Shown one piece after another: positions 1-6,907 of a stretch of 17,103 nucleotides of DNA. The DNA is from Methanomassiliicoccus sp. UBA6 (GTDB lineage Archaea > Thermoplasmatota > Thermoplasmata > Methanomassiliicoccales > Methanomassiliicoccaceae), in the NCBI GenBank assembly GCA_002508545.1, contig DAVH01000026.1, forward strand, positions 1 to 17,103. Direction: 5' to 3'. Positions within the stretch are counted from its first letter, which is position 1, and each line of letters begins with the position of its first letter. The notes under the pieces were generated by a model. It ran no database searches. It worked only from the letters and a program-made list of their open reading frames with translations, and was not told where the DNA came from. The translations under genes were made by a program, and so were the position numbers.

Positions 1-213
1 TTCGAGCGGTTCGACGAGGGCCTCGCCGCCCAGGTCATGCACCGGGGACCGTTCGCCGACGAGCCGCCCACCATCGAGCGGCTTCACTCCTTCATCCGCA
101 GCAAAGGGTACGAGCTGAGGGGCAAGCACCACGAGATATATCTCAGCGACTTCAACCGGACCGCCCCGGAGAAGCTCAGGACGATACTGCGACAGCCGGT
201 GGCGCGTCAGTAG
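1..213 (+). CDS. GyrI-like small-molecule-binding domain protein, C-terminal fragment
   Basis: An open frame enters from the left edge and ends at TAG 211-213, giving 70 residues of a C-terminus. The reading FERFDEGLAAQVMHRGPF, then PPTIERLHSFI, then GYELRGKHHEIYLSDFNR and EKLRTILRQPV, matches my memory of the end of GyrI-like (SOUL/BRE-N related) ligand-binding domains, in which a conserved glutamate and the HHEIYLSD strand line the pocket. These proteins bind hydrophobic or cationic small molecules and often occur as stand-alone archaeal proteins. The N-terminus and promoter lie outside the window, so I cannot tell whether a DNA-binding domain is attached. The last 7 bases overlap the convergent gene on the other strand. 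Confidence 0.7.
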   Translation, partial: FERFDEGLAAQVMHRGPFADEPPTIERLHSFIRSKGYELRGKHHEIYLSDFNRTAPEKLRTILRQPVARQ

Positions 214-1010
214 TACGGGCGGGAGCGATGGGGCAGCGTCCTGACCCGGGAGGCGCTCCTCACCATCAAGCTTCCGATCGTCCCCAGGTAGATGCCGTCG
301 GTCAGGTACACCTTCCCCTCACTTATGTCGAGCATTCCCTCTGAGAACAGGGGACCGAGCAGCCTCCCGCGGGCTAGGTTGACCGGCGAACCCCCAAGGC
401 CGCGGTTGAACGCCGGCACCATGATGATCTCTCTCGGCAGCTCCATGTATCGCTTTATCGCCCCTTCCCTGACCGGCAGCCTGACCCAGCAAGGCTCCTT
501 GCTGATGTTGCCGAGGGAATCCTCCAGCGCCACGGTGGGATGGTTGTGGCCGAGGATCAGGGTCTGCGCGGCCATGACCTCGGGGGAGGGCCAGGTGTGC
601 CCGTGAGCGAAGCCGACGTCCCCGATGCGGAACCCGGTGGAGGGATGCAGGTCGATGCCCTCGGGAAGGAACTCCTCGATGTTGGTGTCGTGGTTCCCCC
701 TCACCAGGTCCACGCGGGAGTAGTGACGCTTCATCGAGCGGAAGAACCCGGGAAGCTCGGCGTACTCCTGCTGGGTGGAGCCAGGGACCTTGTTCTTGAC
801 GTCTCCGAGCAGCACGAGCCTATCCCTCCCATCGCTGAGGGCGACGAGCTCGCGTTCCATGTGGTGCGTCCGCGAGGGCACATGGACGCCCTTGGCCCTC
901 ATCTCCGATTCCAGGCCGACGTGGAGGTCTCCCACGCAGATGATGTTCTCCTGCCCTCTTATCTCCAGTGCCAGGTGATCGGGCAGGGGGAGGATGTCGG
1001 TCATTTCCAT
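207..1010 (-). CDS. Archaeal SbcD/Mre11-related metallophosphoesterase
   Basis: 267 residues with the full calcineurin-like phosphoesterase signature: GDLHVG (Asp28, His30), LLGDVK (Asp70), RGNHD (Asn106, His107), AHGH (His136, His138) and GHNHP (His155, His157). These residues build a two-metal site for hydrolysis of phosphoesters. The layout resembles the archaeal stand-alone SbcD-related family, which lacks the capping domain of true Mre11 nucleases; the substrate is unknown. An AT-rich TATA-like element (1027-1040) lies about 25 bases before ATG 1010, so the mRNA is probably leaderless, with ATG 1004 as the alternative start. The stop codon overlaps the end of the GyrI-like gene by 7 bases, tail to tail. 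It is not clearly co-transcribed with the phosphoesterase at 1070-1747, because a promoter separates them. Confidence 0.88.
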   Translation of the reverse strand: MEMTDILPLPDHLALEIRGQENIICVGDLHVGLESEMRAKGVHVPSRTHHMERELVALSDGRDRLVLLGDVKNKVPGSTQQEYAELPGFFRSMKRHYSRVDLVRGNHDTNIEEFLPEGIDLHPSTGFRIGDVGFAHGHTWPSPEVMAAQTLILGHNHPTVALEDSLGNISKEPCWVRLPVREGAIKRYMELPREIIMVPAFNRGLGGSPVNLARGRLLGPLFSEGMLDISEGKVYLTDGIYLGTIGSLMVRSASRVRTLPHRSRPYY

Positions 1011-1026
1011 TCTCTATGCGGGGGCC

Positions 1027-1040
1027 GGATATAGATATTG
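1027..1040 (-). promoter_or_regulatory. TATA-like promoter of the first phosphoesterase gene
   Basis: On the minus strand this reads CAATATCTATATCC, the only AT-rich block between 1011 and 1069. Its centre is 20-25 bases upstream of ATG 1010, the spacing expected for TBP binding and a leaderless or near-leaderless start. No Shine-Dalgarno sequence precedes the ATG, which agrees with this reading. Confidence 0.5.
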
Positions 1041-1069
1041 TTCATCATCCTCGCCGGAAGGACGAACGC

Positions 1070-1747
1070 TCAACGTCCTAGCTCCAAGCGCTCGGCCAGG
1101 GAGCGGGGCAGTCCCACCTTCAGCGTTCGTTCCACCACCTCGGAGATATCATAGGGTACCCGGAGGTACATCGCCCTCTCCCGCGCCGTGTCGAATATCG
1201 CGTAGCTCGAGTCGGGGTCACCATCACGCGGCTGTCCGACCGAGCCGGGGTTGACGATGACTCCGCTCGGATATCTCCTTATGAATGGAACGTGAGTATG
1301 CCCCAGCACCAGCAGGTCGCATTTCGCCATGGCCAGGAGGGACTCGTCGGCCTCGTCCTCGAAAACGTAGTGGTCGTCATCGAACGGCGCTCCGTGATAG
1401 ACCGCCACGCGCACCCCGTCCAGCTCGATCGAGATGTGCCGTGGGAGGCCCCTCAGGTATTCCCGGGACCGCTCGCCGATGTGATTGGCGGTCCACGTGA
1501 CGGCGCTCCTGGCCATGGGGTTGAGATTATTATCCCAGGCGTTGAGGACCGCGCGGTCATGATTGCCCTGGATTGATGTGACGTGCCGCTCCCGGAGCAG
1601 CGAGATGGTCTCCACCGGGTAAGGGTAGTAGCCGACGACGTCCCCCGCGCACAGGATGGTGTCCACGCCCCGTTCCTCCATGTCCCTCAGGACCGCCTTC
1701 AGGGCGATCAGGTTGGCGTGGACGTCGGATATCAGGGCGATCTTCAT
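1070..1747 (-). CDS. Metallophosphoesterase (calcineurin-like superfamily, COG0639/YfcE-like)
   Basis: 225 residues beginning MKIALISDVHANLIAL. Metal ligands are SDVH (Asp8, His10), CAGD (Asp36), QGNHD (Asn62, His63), VYHGAP (His118) and GHTH (His150, His152). The NPGSVGQPRDGDP segment near residue 166 is typical of small archaeal and bacterial phosphodiesterases such as the MJ0936/YfcE group, which act on small phosphodiesters in vitro. The physiological substrate cannot be told from sequence. The ATG at 1747 is preceded by a GAGG-containing stretch. Only 39 bases separate it from the stop of the NnrE-NnrD gene on the same strand, so the two probably share a transcript. It differs in length and motif context from the phosphoesterases at 207-1010 and 5241-5888, so it is not a recent tandem copy of either. 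Confidence 0.9.
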   Translation of the reverse strand: MKIALISDVHANLIALKAVLRDMEERGVDTILCAGDVVGYYPYPVETISLLRERHVTSIQGNHDRAVLNAWDNNLNPMARSAVTWTANHIGERSREYLRGLPRHISIELDGVRVAVYHGAPFDDDHYVFEDEADESLLAMAKCDLLVLGHTHVPFIRRYPSGVIVNPGSVGQPRDGDPDSSYAIFDTARERAMYLRVPYDISEVVERTLKVGLPRSLAERLELGR

Positions 1748-1786
1748 GGCCCTTCATCCTCTCCTCCGATATTTTATCCTGGTGTC

Positions 1787-3220
1787 TCAATGGACCTTTC
1801 TGAGACTTCGGCGGATGATATCGGGCAGATTGTCGATGACGTCGGTGGCCATCAGGCTGTACCCGATCCGGTCGAAGGCCAGGTCCCCCGCCGCCCCGTT
1901 GGAGTATGCGGCTATGCGCGCGGCGTTGAAGGGGGAGACGTGCTTCGAGAGCAGGGCCGCCACCTCTCCGGCCAAAGTGTCGCCGGTGCCGCCCACGCTC
2001 ATGCCGGCGTTGCCGGTCTGGTTCAGCTTCGTCCATTCCCCGTCGGAGATGACATCGACCATTCCCTTGACCAGAAGGACGACTCCCAGCGCTCTCGAGC
2101 TCTCCGCCACATCGGCCATGCGGGCATCGATCTCATGGGGCAGGGCGTGCCCGGTCAGCGACAGGTACTCTCGGGCGTGCGGGGTGATCACGCATCTCTT
2201 GCCCTCCAGCACTGAAACGTCCTTGGAGACCGCAGTGATGCCGTCGGCGTCGATGACCAGAGGGAGCCTGCACGCTCTCACGATCTCCCTGACCGCTTCC
2301 TGGGTGCGCTCGTCGACCCCCAGCCCGGGACCGATGAGCACGGCGTCCGCGCGGTCCATGAGCCTCATGACCGCCGGCACGTCCTCCCGCCCCAGGACGT
2401 CATCGGACAACCGGTGGACGATGAGGTTCGGGGAGTACGAGGCGATGGGCGCATAGGACATCCAGGGGGTGGCAATGTTGACCAGGTCCACTCCCATGCG
2501 GTAAGCCGCCAGCCCGGCGAGCGCGGGCGCCCCGGTGAACGGTCCGCCGCCCACGATGAGCAGCCTTCCGTTCTCTCCCTTGTGCACGTCCTTGCCCCGG
2601 ACCGGGTAGTAGACGTACTCCCCGGGGCCGACGTACTTGCTGGCATCCTGCGGGACGCCGATGTCCTGTACCACGATGCGCCCCGAGTTCTCCGGGGTCA
2701 TGCCCTCCTTCACATCGGTGAACGTGACCGTTATGTCCGCCTTGATCTGGACGTCGGTCCCCAACCCGGACGGGACGTCCACCGACACCACCAGCGTCCC
2801 CGAGTCGTTGATGCGGTTGATCAGCGTCCGGTACGGCTCGCGGACCTCCTTGATCGTCCCGGTGCCCAGCAGGGCATCGACCACCAGGTCGAACTTCGAG
2901 AAGTTGACGCCGACCGATGACGAGGAGATATGCTTGACCCTCTCGAACGCCCGCTTGGCCGCGTCCGTCCTTATGTCCCCGGGAGGATTGGCCAGGAGCA
3001 CGGTGACGTCGTTGTGGCGCATCAGGTTGCGAGCGGCCACGAAGCCATCGCCGGCATTGTTCCCGACGCCGCATACAACGGCGATCTTCTTGCCCGTGCC
3101 CACCTCGTTGGTGATGGTCTCGGCCACGGCTTCGCCGGCGTTCTCCATTAGGGCATCGATGGGAACCCCGAACTGCTCGGAGTTGATGTCCAGTACGCGC
3201 ACCTCCAGAAAGGGGAGCAT
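1787..3220 (-). CDS. nnrDE: Bifunctional NAD(P)H-hydrate epimerase / ADP-dependent (S)-NAD(P)H-hydrate dehydratase
   Basis: A 477-residue fusion of two repair enzymes. The N-terminal YjeF_N epimerase (about 1-205) shows LMENAGEAV, GVGNNAGDGF (from residue 51), LLGTG and SVDVPSGLGTD. The C-terminal ribokinase-fold dehydratase (about 215-477) shows GRLLIVGGGPFTGAP, IGPGLG, VIDADGI, CVITPH and NAGMSVGGTGDTLAG (glycine-rich loop near 410). Together they re-epimerise and dehydrate damaged NADHX/NADPHX; the ADP-dependent type is the one expected in archaea and bacteria. A longer frame reaches back to 3337, but homologues start close to LEVRVLDINSEQFG. A TATA-like box at 3246-3254 lies about 27 bases before ATG 3220, so I use that start. 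The gene faces away from DUF211 and precedes a phosphoesterase. Confidence 0.93.
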   Translation of the reverse strand: MLPFLEVRVLDINSEQFGVPIDALMENAGEAVAETITNEVGTGKKIAVVCGVGNNAGDGFVAARNLMRHNDVTVLLANPPGDIRTDAAKRAFERVKHISSSSVGVNFSKFDLVVDALLGTGTIKEVREPYRTLINRINDSGTLVVSVDVPSGLGTDVQIKADITVTFTDVKEGMTPENSGRIVVQDIGVPQDASKYVGPGEYVYYPVRGKDVHKGENGRLLIVGGGPFTGAPALAGLAAYRMGVDLVNIATPWMSYAPIASYSPNLIVHRLSDDVLGREDVPAVMRLMDRADAVLIGPGLGVDERTQEAVREIVRACRLPLVIDADGITAVSKDVSVLEGKRCVITPHAREYLSLTGHALPHEIDARMADVAESSRALGVVLLVKGMVDVISDGEWTKLNQTGNAGMSVGGTGDTLAGEVAALLSKHVSPFNAARIAAYSNGAAGDLAFDRIGYSLMATDVIDNLPDIIRRSLRKVH

Positions 3221-3245
3221 AATGCGGAGTATGAGGCCAAGGGAG

Positions 3246-3254
3246 TTAAAATTT
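3246..3254 (-). promoter_or_regulatory. TATA box for nnrDE
   Basis: The minus strand reads AAATTTTAA inside otherwise GC-rich DNA. Its centre is about 30 bases before ATG 3220, so transcription would begin within a few bases of that codon (leaderless). This is the main argument for the 3220 start over the longer frame from 3337. Confidence 0.5.
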
Positions 3255-3336
3255 GGCCTTGACCGGAGTGGCCGCCAGTCCTCTGGGCGATCCAGGTGAC
3301 GGGCCTGGGGCGCCCGGTCGCACATCAGGGCTACCA

Positions 3337-3346
3337 TTTAATATTT
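3337..3346 (+). promoter_or_regulatory. TATA box for the DUF211 gene
   Basis: TTTAATATTT lies about 41 bases before the GTG at 3383, which predicts a start of transcription near 3367 and a leader of about 15 nt carrying the weak ribosome-binding stretch AGGAT (3366-3370). It shares the 3221-3382 divergent region with the nnrDE promoter. Confidence 0.5.
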
Positions 3347-3382
3347 GGATGTCATTCAAAAAGCAGGATAAGTGACTAGTAA

Positions 3383-3673
3383 GTGAGCGATATAAAAAGA
3401 GTAGTTTTAGACGTGCTGAAACCGCATCATCCGGGGATCGTGGAGCTGTCCCAACGCCTCAGCGTTCTGCCGGGCATCTCCGGCGTCAACATCACCATCG
3501 TTGAGGTGGACCAGGACACCGAGACCGTGAAGATCACGATCGAGGGGAACGCCATCATCTTCGATGAGGTCGAGACCGCCATCACCGAGGCCGGAGCGGT
3601 CATCCACTCGGTGGACAGTGTTTCCGCCGGCAAGAGGCTGGTGGAAGAAGTAGAGACCCTACAGGACCGCTGA
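3383..3673 (+). CDS. DUF211 domain-containing protein
   Basis: 96 residues starting from GTG: MSDIKRVVLDVLKPHHPGIV, then LSQRLSVLPGISGVNITIVEVDQDTE and IEGNAIIFDEVETAITEAGAVIHSVDSVSAG. This is the conserved archaeal DUF211 fold, a small ferredoxin-like beta-alpha-beta domain that forms oligomers in known structures. The biochemical role is not established; metal or small-anion binding has been suggested for relatives. The length is normal for the family. It is a single-gene unit: its own TATA box sits upstream and a strong intrinsic terminator follows 28 bases after the stop. Divergent orientation from nnrDE may only reflect shared promoter space. Confidence 0.92.
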   Translation: MSDIKRVVLDVLKPHHPGIVELSQRLSVLPGISGVNITIVEVDQDTETVKITIEGNAIIFDEVETAITEAGAVIHSVDSVSAGKRLVEEVETLQDR

Positions 3674-3701
3674 TCCCAGCGTCCCGCGGGAAAATGACAT
3701 C

Positions 3702-3733
3702 GGGCGTGAGCGAAAGCTCCGCCCCCTTTTTTT
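3702..3733 (+). terminator. Intrinsic terminator after DUF211, GAAA tetraloop and T7 tract
   Basis: GGGCG (3702-3706), a bulged T, GAGC (3708-3711), loop GAAA, GCTC (3716-3719) and CGCCC (3720-3724) make a nine-pair stem with one bulge and a GNRA loop. Two C and seven T (3727-3733) follow. The T tract runs into the stop codon (3732-3734) of the convergent SRP19 gene. Confidence 0.8.
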
Positions 3734-4031
3734 ACGCCTGTGGCCTGGGCACCGTGCGAAGGACGCTGGCGACCTTCGGCAGCAGCTCGGACTTGGGCAT
3801 GCTGTTCTCAACCAGCAGCATGCCTTGCTTGTTCCACCATGAGCCGGGGTAAGCCTTGCCCTCCTCGAGCTTGTACTGCAGTCCGAGCTTCTCCACGGCC
3901 TTGATGATCATGGACATCTGAGGCTCCGGGATCGCCAGGTTCTTGGGGACCCTGCGCCCTTCCGCCCTGGTACGGGAGTTGTCAAAATACTCCGGCCACA
4001 GCACCCACGCCTTGTCCGCGTCGAAGACCAT
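3732..4031 (-). CDS. srp19: Signal recognition particle 19 kDa subunit
   Basis: 99 residues: MVFDADKAWVLWPEYFDNSR, then TRAEGRRVPKNLAIPEPQM and LGLQYKLEEGKAYPGSWWNKQGM. The N-terminal WPxYFD segment and the GRRVPK loop are the RNA-contacting hallmarks of SRP19, which binds helices 6 and 8 of 7S RNA and prepares it for SRP54 binding. The length is normal for archaea. It lies 36 bases downstream of rps8e on the same strand, with only a weak ribosome-binding match, so it is probably the second gene of that operon. Its stop codon sits inside the T tract of the terminator of the convergent DUF211 gene. No 7S RNA gene is visible in this window. Confidence 0.94.
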   Translation of the reverse strand: MVFDADKAWVLWPEYFDNSRTRAEGRRVPKNLAIPEPQMSMIIKAVEKLGLQYKLEEGKAYPGSWWNKQGMLLVENSMPKSELLPKVASVLRTVPRPQA

Positions 4032-4067
4032 GGTCGGTCATTCCCCAAGAGGGATAAATGGTTTGCC

Positions 4068-4451
4068 TCACTCGGTGAGGAGAACGGCGTTGACGGTGCC
4101 GTCCTGTCCGGGCCGGGAGGTGACCCTCGCCATCCCCAGATCGGTCTGGATGGTGGCCCCGCGGTTCATGATGTTACGCTGAACGTAGTTGGGGTTGGCC
4201 GGGTTGACCTTGACGGTGACGATCTTGACCCTCTTTACTTGGTTGGTCTTGGGGTCCACGACGTTGGCATAGGCGGCGCTGAGCATCTTGACCTTGGAGT
4301 TGCCCCCCATGGTGCGGTATTTCCTGAGGCTCTCCTCACCGAGGTTGGTCAATAGGGGCTCACGCCCGATCTCGTAGCGCCTCTTCTTTCTGTTCTGCAC
4401 CAAGCGGCCACCGGTCGGCTTCCGCTTCGATTTGCCCTGCCACAATGCCAT
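4068..4451 (-). CDS. rps8e: 30S ribosomal protein S8e
   Basis: 127 residues beginning MALWQGKSKRKPTGGR, followed by RKKRRYEIGREPLLT and KVNPANPNYVQRNIMNRGATIQTDLGMARVTSRPGQDG. This is the archaeal/eukaryotic S8e family; the length is typical of the short archaeal form, and the basic N-terminal tail contacts 16S rRNA. A clear TATA element at 4481-4490 lies about 30-40 bases before the ATG, predicting a very short leader. The gene heads a probable two-gene unit with srp19, so a ribosomal and a protein-export component would share control. Confidence 0.97.
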   Translation of the reverse strand: MALWQGKSKRKPTGGRLVQNRKKRRYEIGREPLLTNLGEESLRKYRTMGGNSKVKMLSAAYANVVDPKTNQVKRVKIVTVKVNPANPNYVQRNIMNRGATIQTDLGMARVTSRPGQDGTVNAVLLTE

Positions 4452-4480
4452 ACTAATCCTCTGCCACTAAAATAAAGGTC

Positions 4481-4490
4481 ATATAAAAGG
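4481..4490 (-). promoter_or_regulatory. TATA box for rps8e-srp19
   Basis: The minus strand reads CCTTTTATAT, one of the best TATA matches in the window. Predicted initiation near 4459 leaves a leader of only about 8 nt before ATG 4451. Confidence 0.6.
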
Positions 4491-4505
4491 TTTTGTTCGA
4501 ACGCC

Positions 4506-4524
4506 TTCCGCGGCGGTCGCGGAA
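4506..4524 (-). terminator. Hairpin downstream of the C39-like peptidase gene
   Basis: TTCCGCG (4506-4512), five-base loop, CGCGGAA (4518-4524): a perfect seven-pair stem starting 13 bases after the peptidase stop codon. Minus-strand DNA beyond it is AT-richer (ACAAAACCTTTTATAT) but has no clean T tract, so termination may be partial or the hairpin may act as a 3'-end stabiliser. Confidence 0.45.
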
Positions 4525-4537
4525 ATGCCTGCTATCA

Positions 4538-5077
4538 TCATTGTTCATCCGCGGAGATGAAGATGCCCATGTGGTGAAGCCTCACCGCCCCCGGGGCGTC
4601 GAGCGATTCGCCCATGTAATTGTGCCACCGCTCGTTGAACTCGTCGATGGGGAGCACCTCCCGGCACTCCTTCAAGGCGGGGTCCTCGAGATATACCCGG
4701 TCGCCGTCGACCCCGATGACGATCATGTAGTGGCCGTGCTCCCAGTCCTCGGCCCAGCAGAACCCGTCGCCCCGGTCCTCAGCCCAGGCCTGGGCGCCGA
4801 CGATTACCGGGACCCCCTCCCTTATGGATGCGGCCAGGTCCCCGACGGTCAGCCCATCCTTCATGTACGCGCTGAAACCGAGCTCCCGGGCGACGCGCAC
4901 GATGTCATGGGCGTCCGTGCCGTGATCGGGCGAGGTGTTCAGCCACTCCATCAGGTCGTCCTCCCGCAGGTCCGTGCCCCAGTACGACAGGACCGCCTGG
5001 AGCGAGGCGGCGCCGCAGGAGTAGTCGGTGCCCTGCTGGACATAGGGGACGTCGGACAGTATGTTGGCGCCGCTCAC
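4538..5077 (-). CDS. C39-like (papain-fold) cysteine peptidase family protein
   Basis: 179 residues from GTG 5077. ILSDVPYVQQGTDYSCGAAS holds the oxyanion Gln (15) and nucleophile Cys21; EHGHYMIVIGVDGD gives His116; VYLEDPA gives Asp132. This is the triad arrangement of C39 and related papain-fold peptidases. C39 domains usually cleave double-glycine leaders in ABC exporters, but here the domain stands alone without membrane segments, so the target is unknown. The start is doubtful: a nine-base Shine-Dalgarno match (5155-5163) and a TATA box (5191-5200) point to a start near 5149, where the in-frame codon is CTG; that would add 24 residues. No canonical in-frame start lies between the upstream in-frame stop and 5077. 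Its neighbours give no functional hint. Confidence 0.8.
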   Translation of the reverse strand: MSGANILSDVPYVQQGTDYSCGAASLQAVLSYWGTDLREDDLMEWLNTSPDHGTDAHDIVRVARELGFSAYMKDGLTVGDLAASIREGVPVIVGAQAWAEDRGDGFCWAEDWEHGHYMIVIGVDGDRVYLEDPALKECREVLPIDEFNERWHNYMGESLDAPGAVRLHHMGIFISADEQ

Positions 5078-5154
5078 GGTAACGGGGCGGCTGATCGGCC
5101 GGGCGGTCGCCGGGCACCACGCGAACGTCAGTAAGGGCGAGGCCTCCAGGTAAA

Positions 5155-5163
5155 CACCTCCTT
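5155..5163 (-). promoter_or_regulatory. Strong Shine-Dalgarno sequence with no canonical start codon behind it
   Basis: The minus strand reads AAGGAGGTG, complementary over nine bases to the 3' end of the 16S rRNA encoded at the right edge of this window. Seven bases after AGGAGG is CTG (5149-5147), in frame with the C39-like peptidase. The annotated GTG at 5077 is about 80 bases further on, too far for this site to serve it directly. Confidence 0.65.
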
Positions 5164-5190
5164 GCAGGAGCGTTGTTCACGCCGGCGACA

Positions 5191-5200
5191 GTATATAATC
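5191..5200 (-). promoter_or_regulatory. TATA box for the C39-like peptidase, flanked by 9-bp direct repeats
   Basis: The minus strand reads GATTATATAC. Predicted initiation near 5168 would put the Shine-Dalgarno site almost at the 5' end of the mRNA. CACGCCGGC occurs at 5178-5186 and again at 5203-5211, one copy on each side of the TATA box, with start points 25 bases apart. Confidence 0.6.
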
Positions 5201-5240
5201 CTCACGCCGGCAGAGGGCCGATGTCTCAGGCCTGCATCGC

Positions 5241-5888
5241 TCAATCGGCGCCAGGAGCGCGCAGCAGCACGGCCTTCATCGTCTCGCCGATCTCGAGGAG
5301 GGCGGCGTTCCCGTCCTTGGCCGCCCCCGGGTTGAGGAACAGCGTGCCGTCCTTCTCCACGATCCCCCGGGCCTCGTGTATGTGGCCGGAGAGCACCGCC
5401 CGGGGCTGGTACTCCTTGACCAGCCTAAGGATCGCCTCGCTGCCAACGCTCAGCCCGCTCCCGGTCCGGTCGTTGATGCCCTTGGGAGGGGCATGCAGCA
5501 CGAACACCGCGCTTTCCTCCATGAGCGGACGCAGGGCGGCCTCGATGTCATCCTCCTCGATCTCGAACGGTGTGTCGAAGATGGTCGGGTTCGAGCCACC
5601 CAGGCCGATGAAGGTCTCTCCGCCGATGGTCACCTTGCGCTTGTGCAGCAGCGTTGCCCTGGCCTCGATCTCCCGACACACCAGCTCCGGGGGGTCGCAG
5701 TTGCCCGGAACGGCGTACACCGGCCGGTCCAGCCGGGCGAGGAACTCCCCGGCCCAGGAGCCCGGGCCGAAGTGGGTGATGTCCCCCAGGATGATGTAGG
5801 CGTCCGCTCTGTGCTCCGCCGCCAGGCGCTTCGCCCAATCTGCCACGCTGTCCCTTCCATGGATATCTGACAGGACCAGGAACCTCAT
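5241..5888 (-). CDS. Metallophosphoesterase (COG2129-like, GNCD variant)
   Basis: 215 residues from MRFLVLSDIHGRDSV. The ligands are SDIHG (Asp8, His10), LGDITHFGPG (Asp36), PGNCDPP (Asn63, Cys64), VLHAPP (His132) and SGHIHEARG (His169, His171). The usual GNHD motif reads GNCD: the histidine that acts as general acid in many relatives is a cysteine. From memory, GNCD is shared by the archaeal Icc-related phosphoesterases, so it is a family trait rather than a lesion. The start at 5888 is preceded by GGAG at suitable spacing; a longer frame from TTG 5921 is unlikely. The gene follows the presenilin-like gene by 42 bases on the same strand and is probably co-transcribed with it. The substrate is unknown. 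Confidence 0.88.
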   Translation of the reverse strand: MRFLVLSDIHGRDSVADWAKRLAAEHRADAYIILGDITHFGPGSWAGEFLARLDRPVYAVPGNCDPPELVCREIEARATLLHKRKVTIGGETFIGLGGSNPTIFDTPFEIEEDDIEAALRPLMEESAVFVLHAPPKGINDRTGSGLSVGSEAILRLVKEYQPRAVLSGHIHEARGIVEKDGTLFLNPGAAKDGNAALLEIGETMKAVLLRAPGAD

Positions 5889-5930
5889 GATGATCGCTCC
5901 ATCATGCGAGTCCCGGTTCAAAAATCCTTT

Positions 5931-6851
5931 TCACAGGCCCAGCATCTCCAGGCCGATCGACCCGTAGGCGAGCGCGTACGCGGCGAGGTAGCCGAGGATC
6001 GCCCCGGTGTTGAGGAACGGCAGCCCTGCCTGCGGCTTGCCCTTCATGACGATGCGGAACAGCACGAGGTAGCCGACCAGGCCGCCGATCATCGCCCCGG
6101 CCGCCGCCCAGAGGTTCGCGCTCATCAGCGGCGCGGCCTCGGCCGGAAGGTACAGTGACGCCGACACCACCAGCAGGCCGGGGATGACCGCGTCCCCGAC
6201 CCCCATGAAGAACGCCTCGCGCTCCCCGCCCTCCTTCTTGACCATGCCCTCCTTCTCCACCTTGTCCATGGTGAACCCCTTCTCCTTGGGCACCACGAAC
6301 AGCACCGGCAGCCGCATGGGGGCGACGCCTTCCGCGAGCGCGATCATGTGCTTGGTCTTGTACACCGAAATGGCGTCGTACACCGCCATGACGATGAGCA
6401 GGATGATCACCGGCAGGATGGTCAGGGACATGCCCAGGATCGCGGTCACGCCGACGCCGACGACGAGCGCGATCGCATCGATGACGTACCACTCCCCGCT
6501 CTTGGCGAGCAGGTAGATCAGACCGCCGGCCACGGCCAGGGAGGCGATCAGGGCCAGGATGCCCTCGCTGTCGAACAGGAGGAAGATGGGCATGAACACG
6601 TACAGCATGGTGATGAAGATGCTGACGTAGAAGATCGCCTGGATGATGCGCTGCCGGCCATACTTGATGAGTATGAGGATGATGGCGGTCATCACCAGGA
6701 CGATGAAGATGTAGATGAACGGGTTGACCGGCGAGCTGGGGTCGGGAAACGCCGTGAACTCCGGCAAGAACAGCGGGGCCAGGAGGACGGCGGAGACCTG
6801 AACGAGCACGTAGATTCCGGCCATGGCCAGTAGGGGCAGGTTCTTGCGCAC
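5931..6851 (-). CDS. Presenilin/signal-peptide-peptidase-like intramembrane aspartyl protease (A22, DUF1119 type)
   Basis: 306 residues from GTG 6851, with about nine hydrophobic segments. Catalytic motifs in order: VYDAISVYKTKH (YD, Asp159), MGVGDAVIPG (GxGD, Asp220) and AGLPFLNTG near 275-283 in the position of the PAL motif. The loop between the two aspartates is charged (VPKEKGFTMDKVEKEG), as in archaeal presenilin homologues. Such enzymes cut transmembrane segments, for example signal-peptide remnants. An open frame extends upstream to 7028, but a TATA-like box (6872-6880) predicts transcription starting at about 6850, exactly at GTG 6851, and the first membrane helix follows at once, so the mRNA is probably leaderless. 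The PAL motif reads GLP here, which I recall from the DUF1119 subgroup. Natural substrates are unknown. Confidence 0.88.
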   Translation of the reverse strand: MRKNLPLLAMAGIYVLVQVSAVLLAPLFLPEFTAFPDPSSPVNPFIYIFIVLVMTAIILILIKYGRQRIIQAIFYVSIFITMLYVFMPIFLLFDSEGILALIASLAVAGGLIYLLAKSGEWYVIDAIALVVGVGVTAILGMSLTILPVIILLIVMAVYDAISVYKTKHMIALAEGVAPMRLPVLFVVPKEKGFTMDKVEKEGMVKKEGGEREAFFMGVGDAVIPGLLVVSASLYLPAEAAPLMSANLWAAAGAMIGGLVGYLVLFRIVMKGKPQAGLPFLNTGAILGYLAAYALAYGSIGLEMLGL

Positions 6852-6871
6852 GCCCCCACTATGAGCTACCG

Positions 6872-6880
6872 CATAGATAA
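6872..6880 (-). promoter_or_regulatory. TATA box for the presenilin-like gene
   Basis: The minus strand reads TTATCTATG, centred 25 bases before GTG 6851. It is one half of a compact divergent promoter pair with the element at 6908-6916. Confidence 0.5.
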
Positions 6881-6907
6881 CGGTTCCCGGAAGGTTCGAG
6901 GAGCAAC

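Noticed and set aside
3221..3337. 39-residue N-terminal extension of NnrE-NnrD
   Set aside because: It does not resemble the family N-terminus and crosses a TATA box placed for transcription from about 3222.
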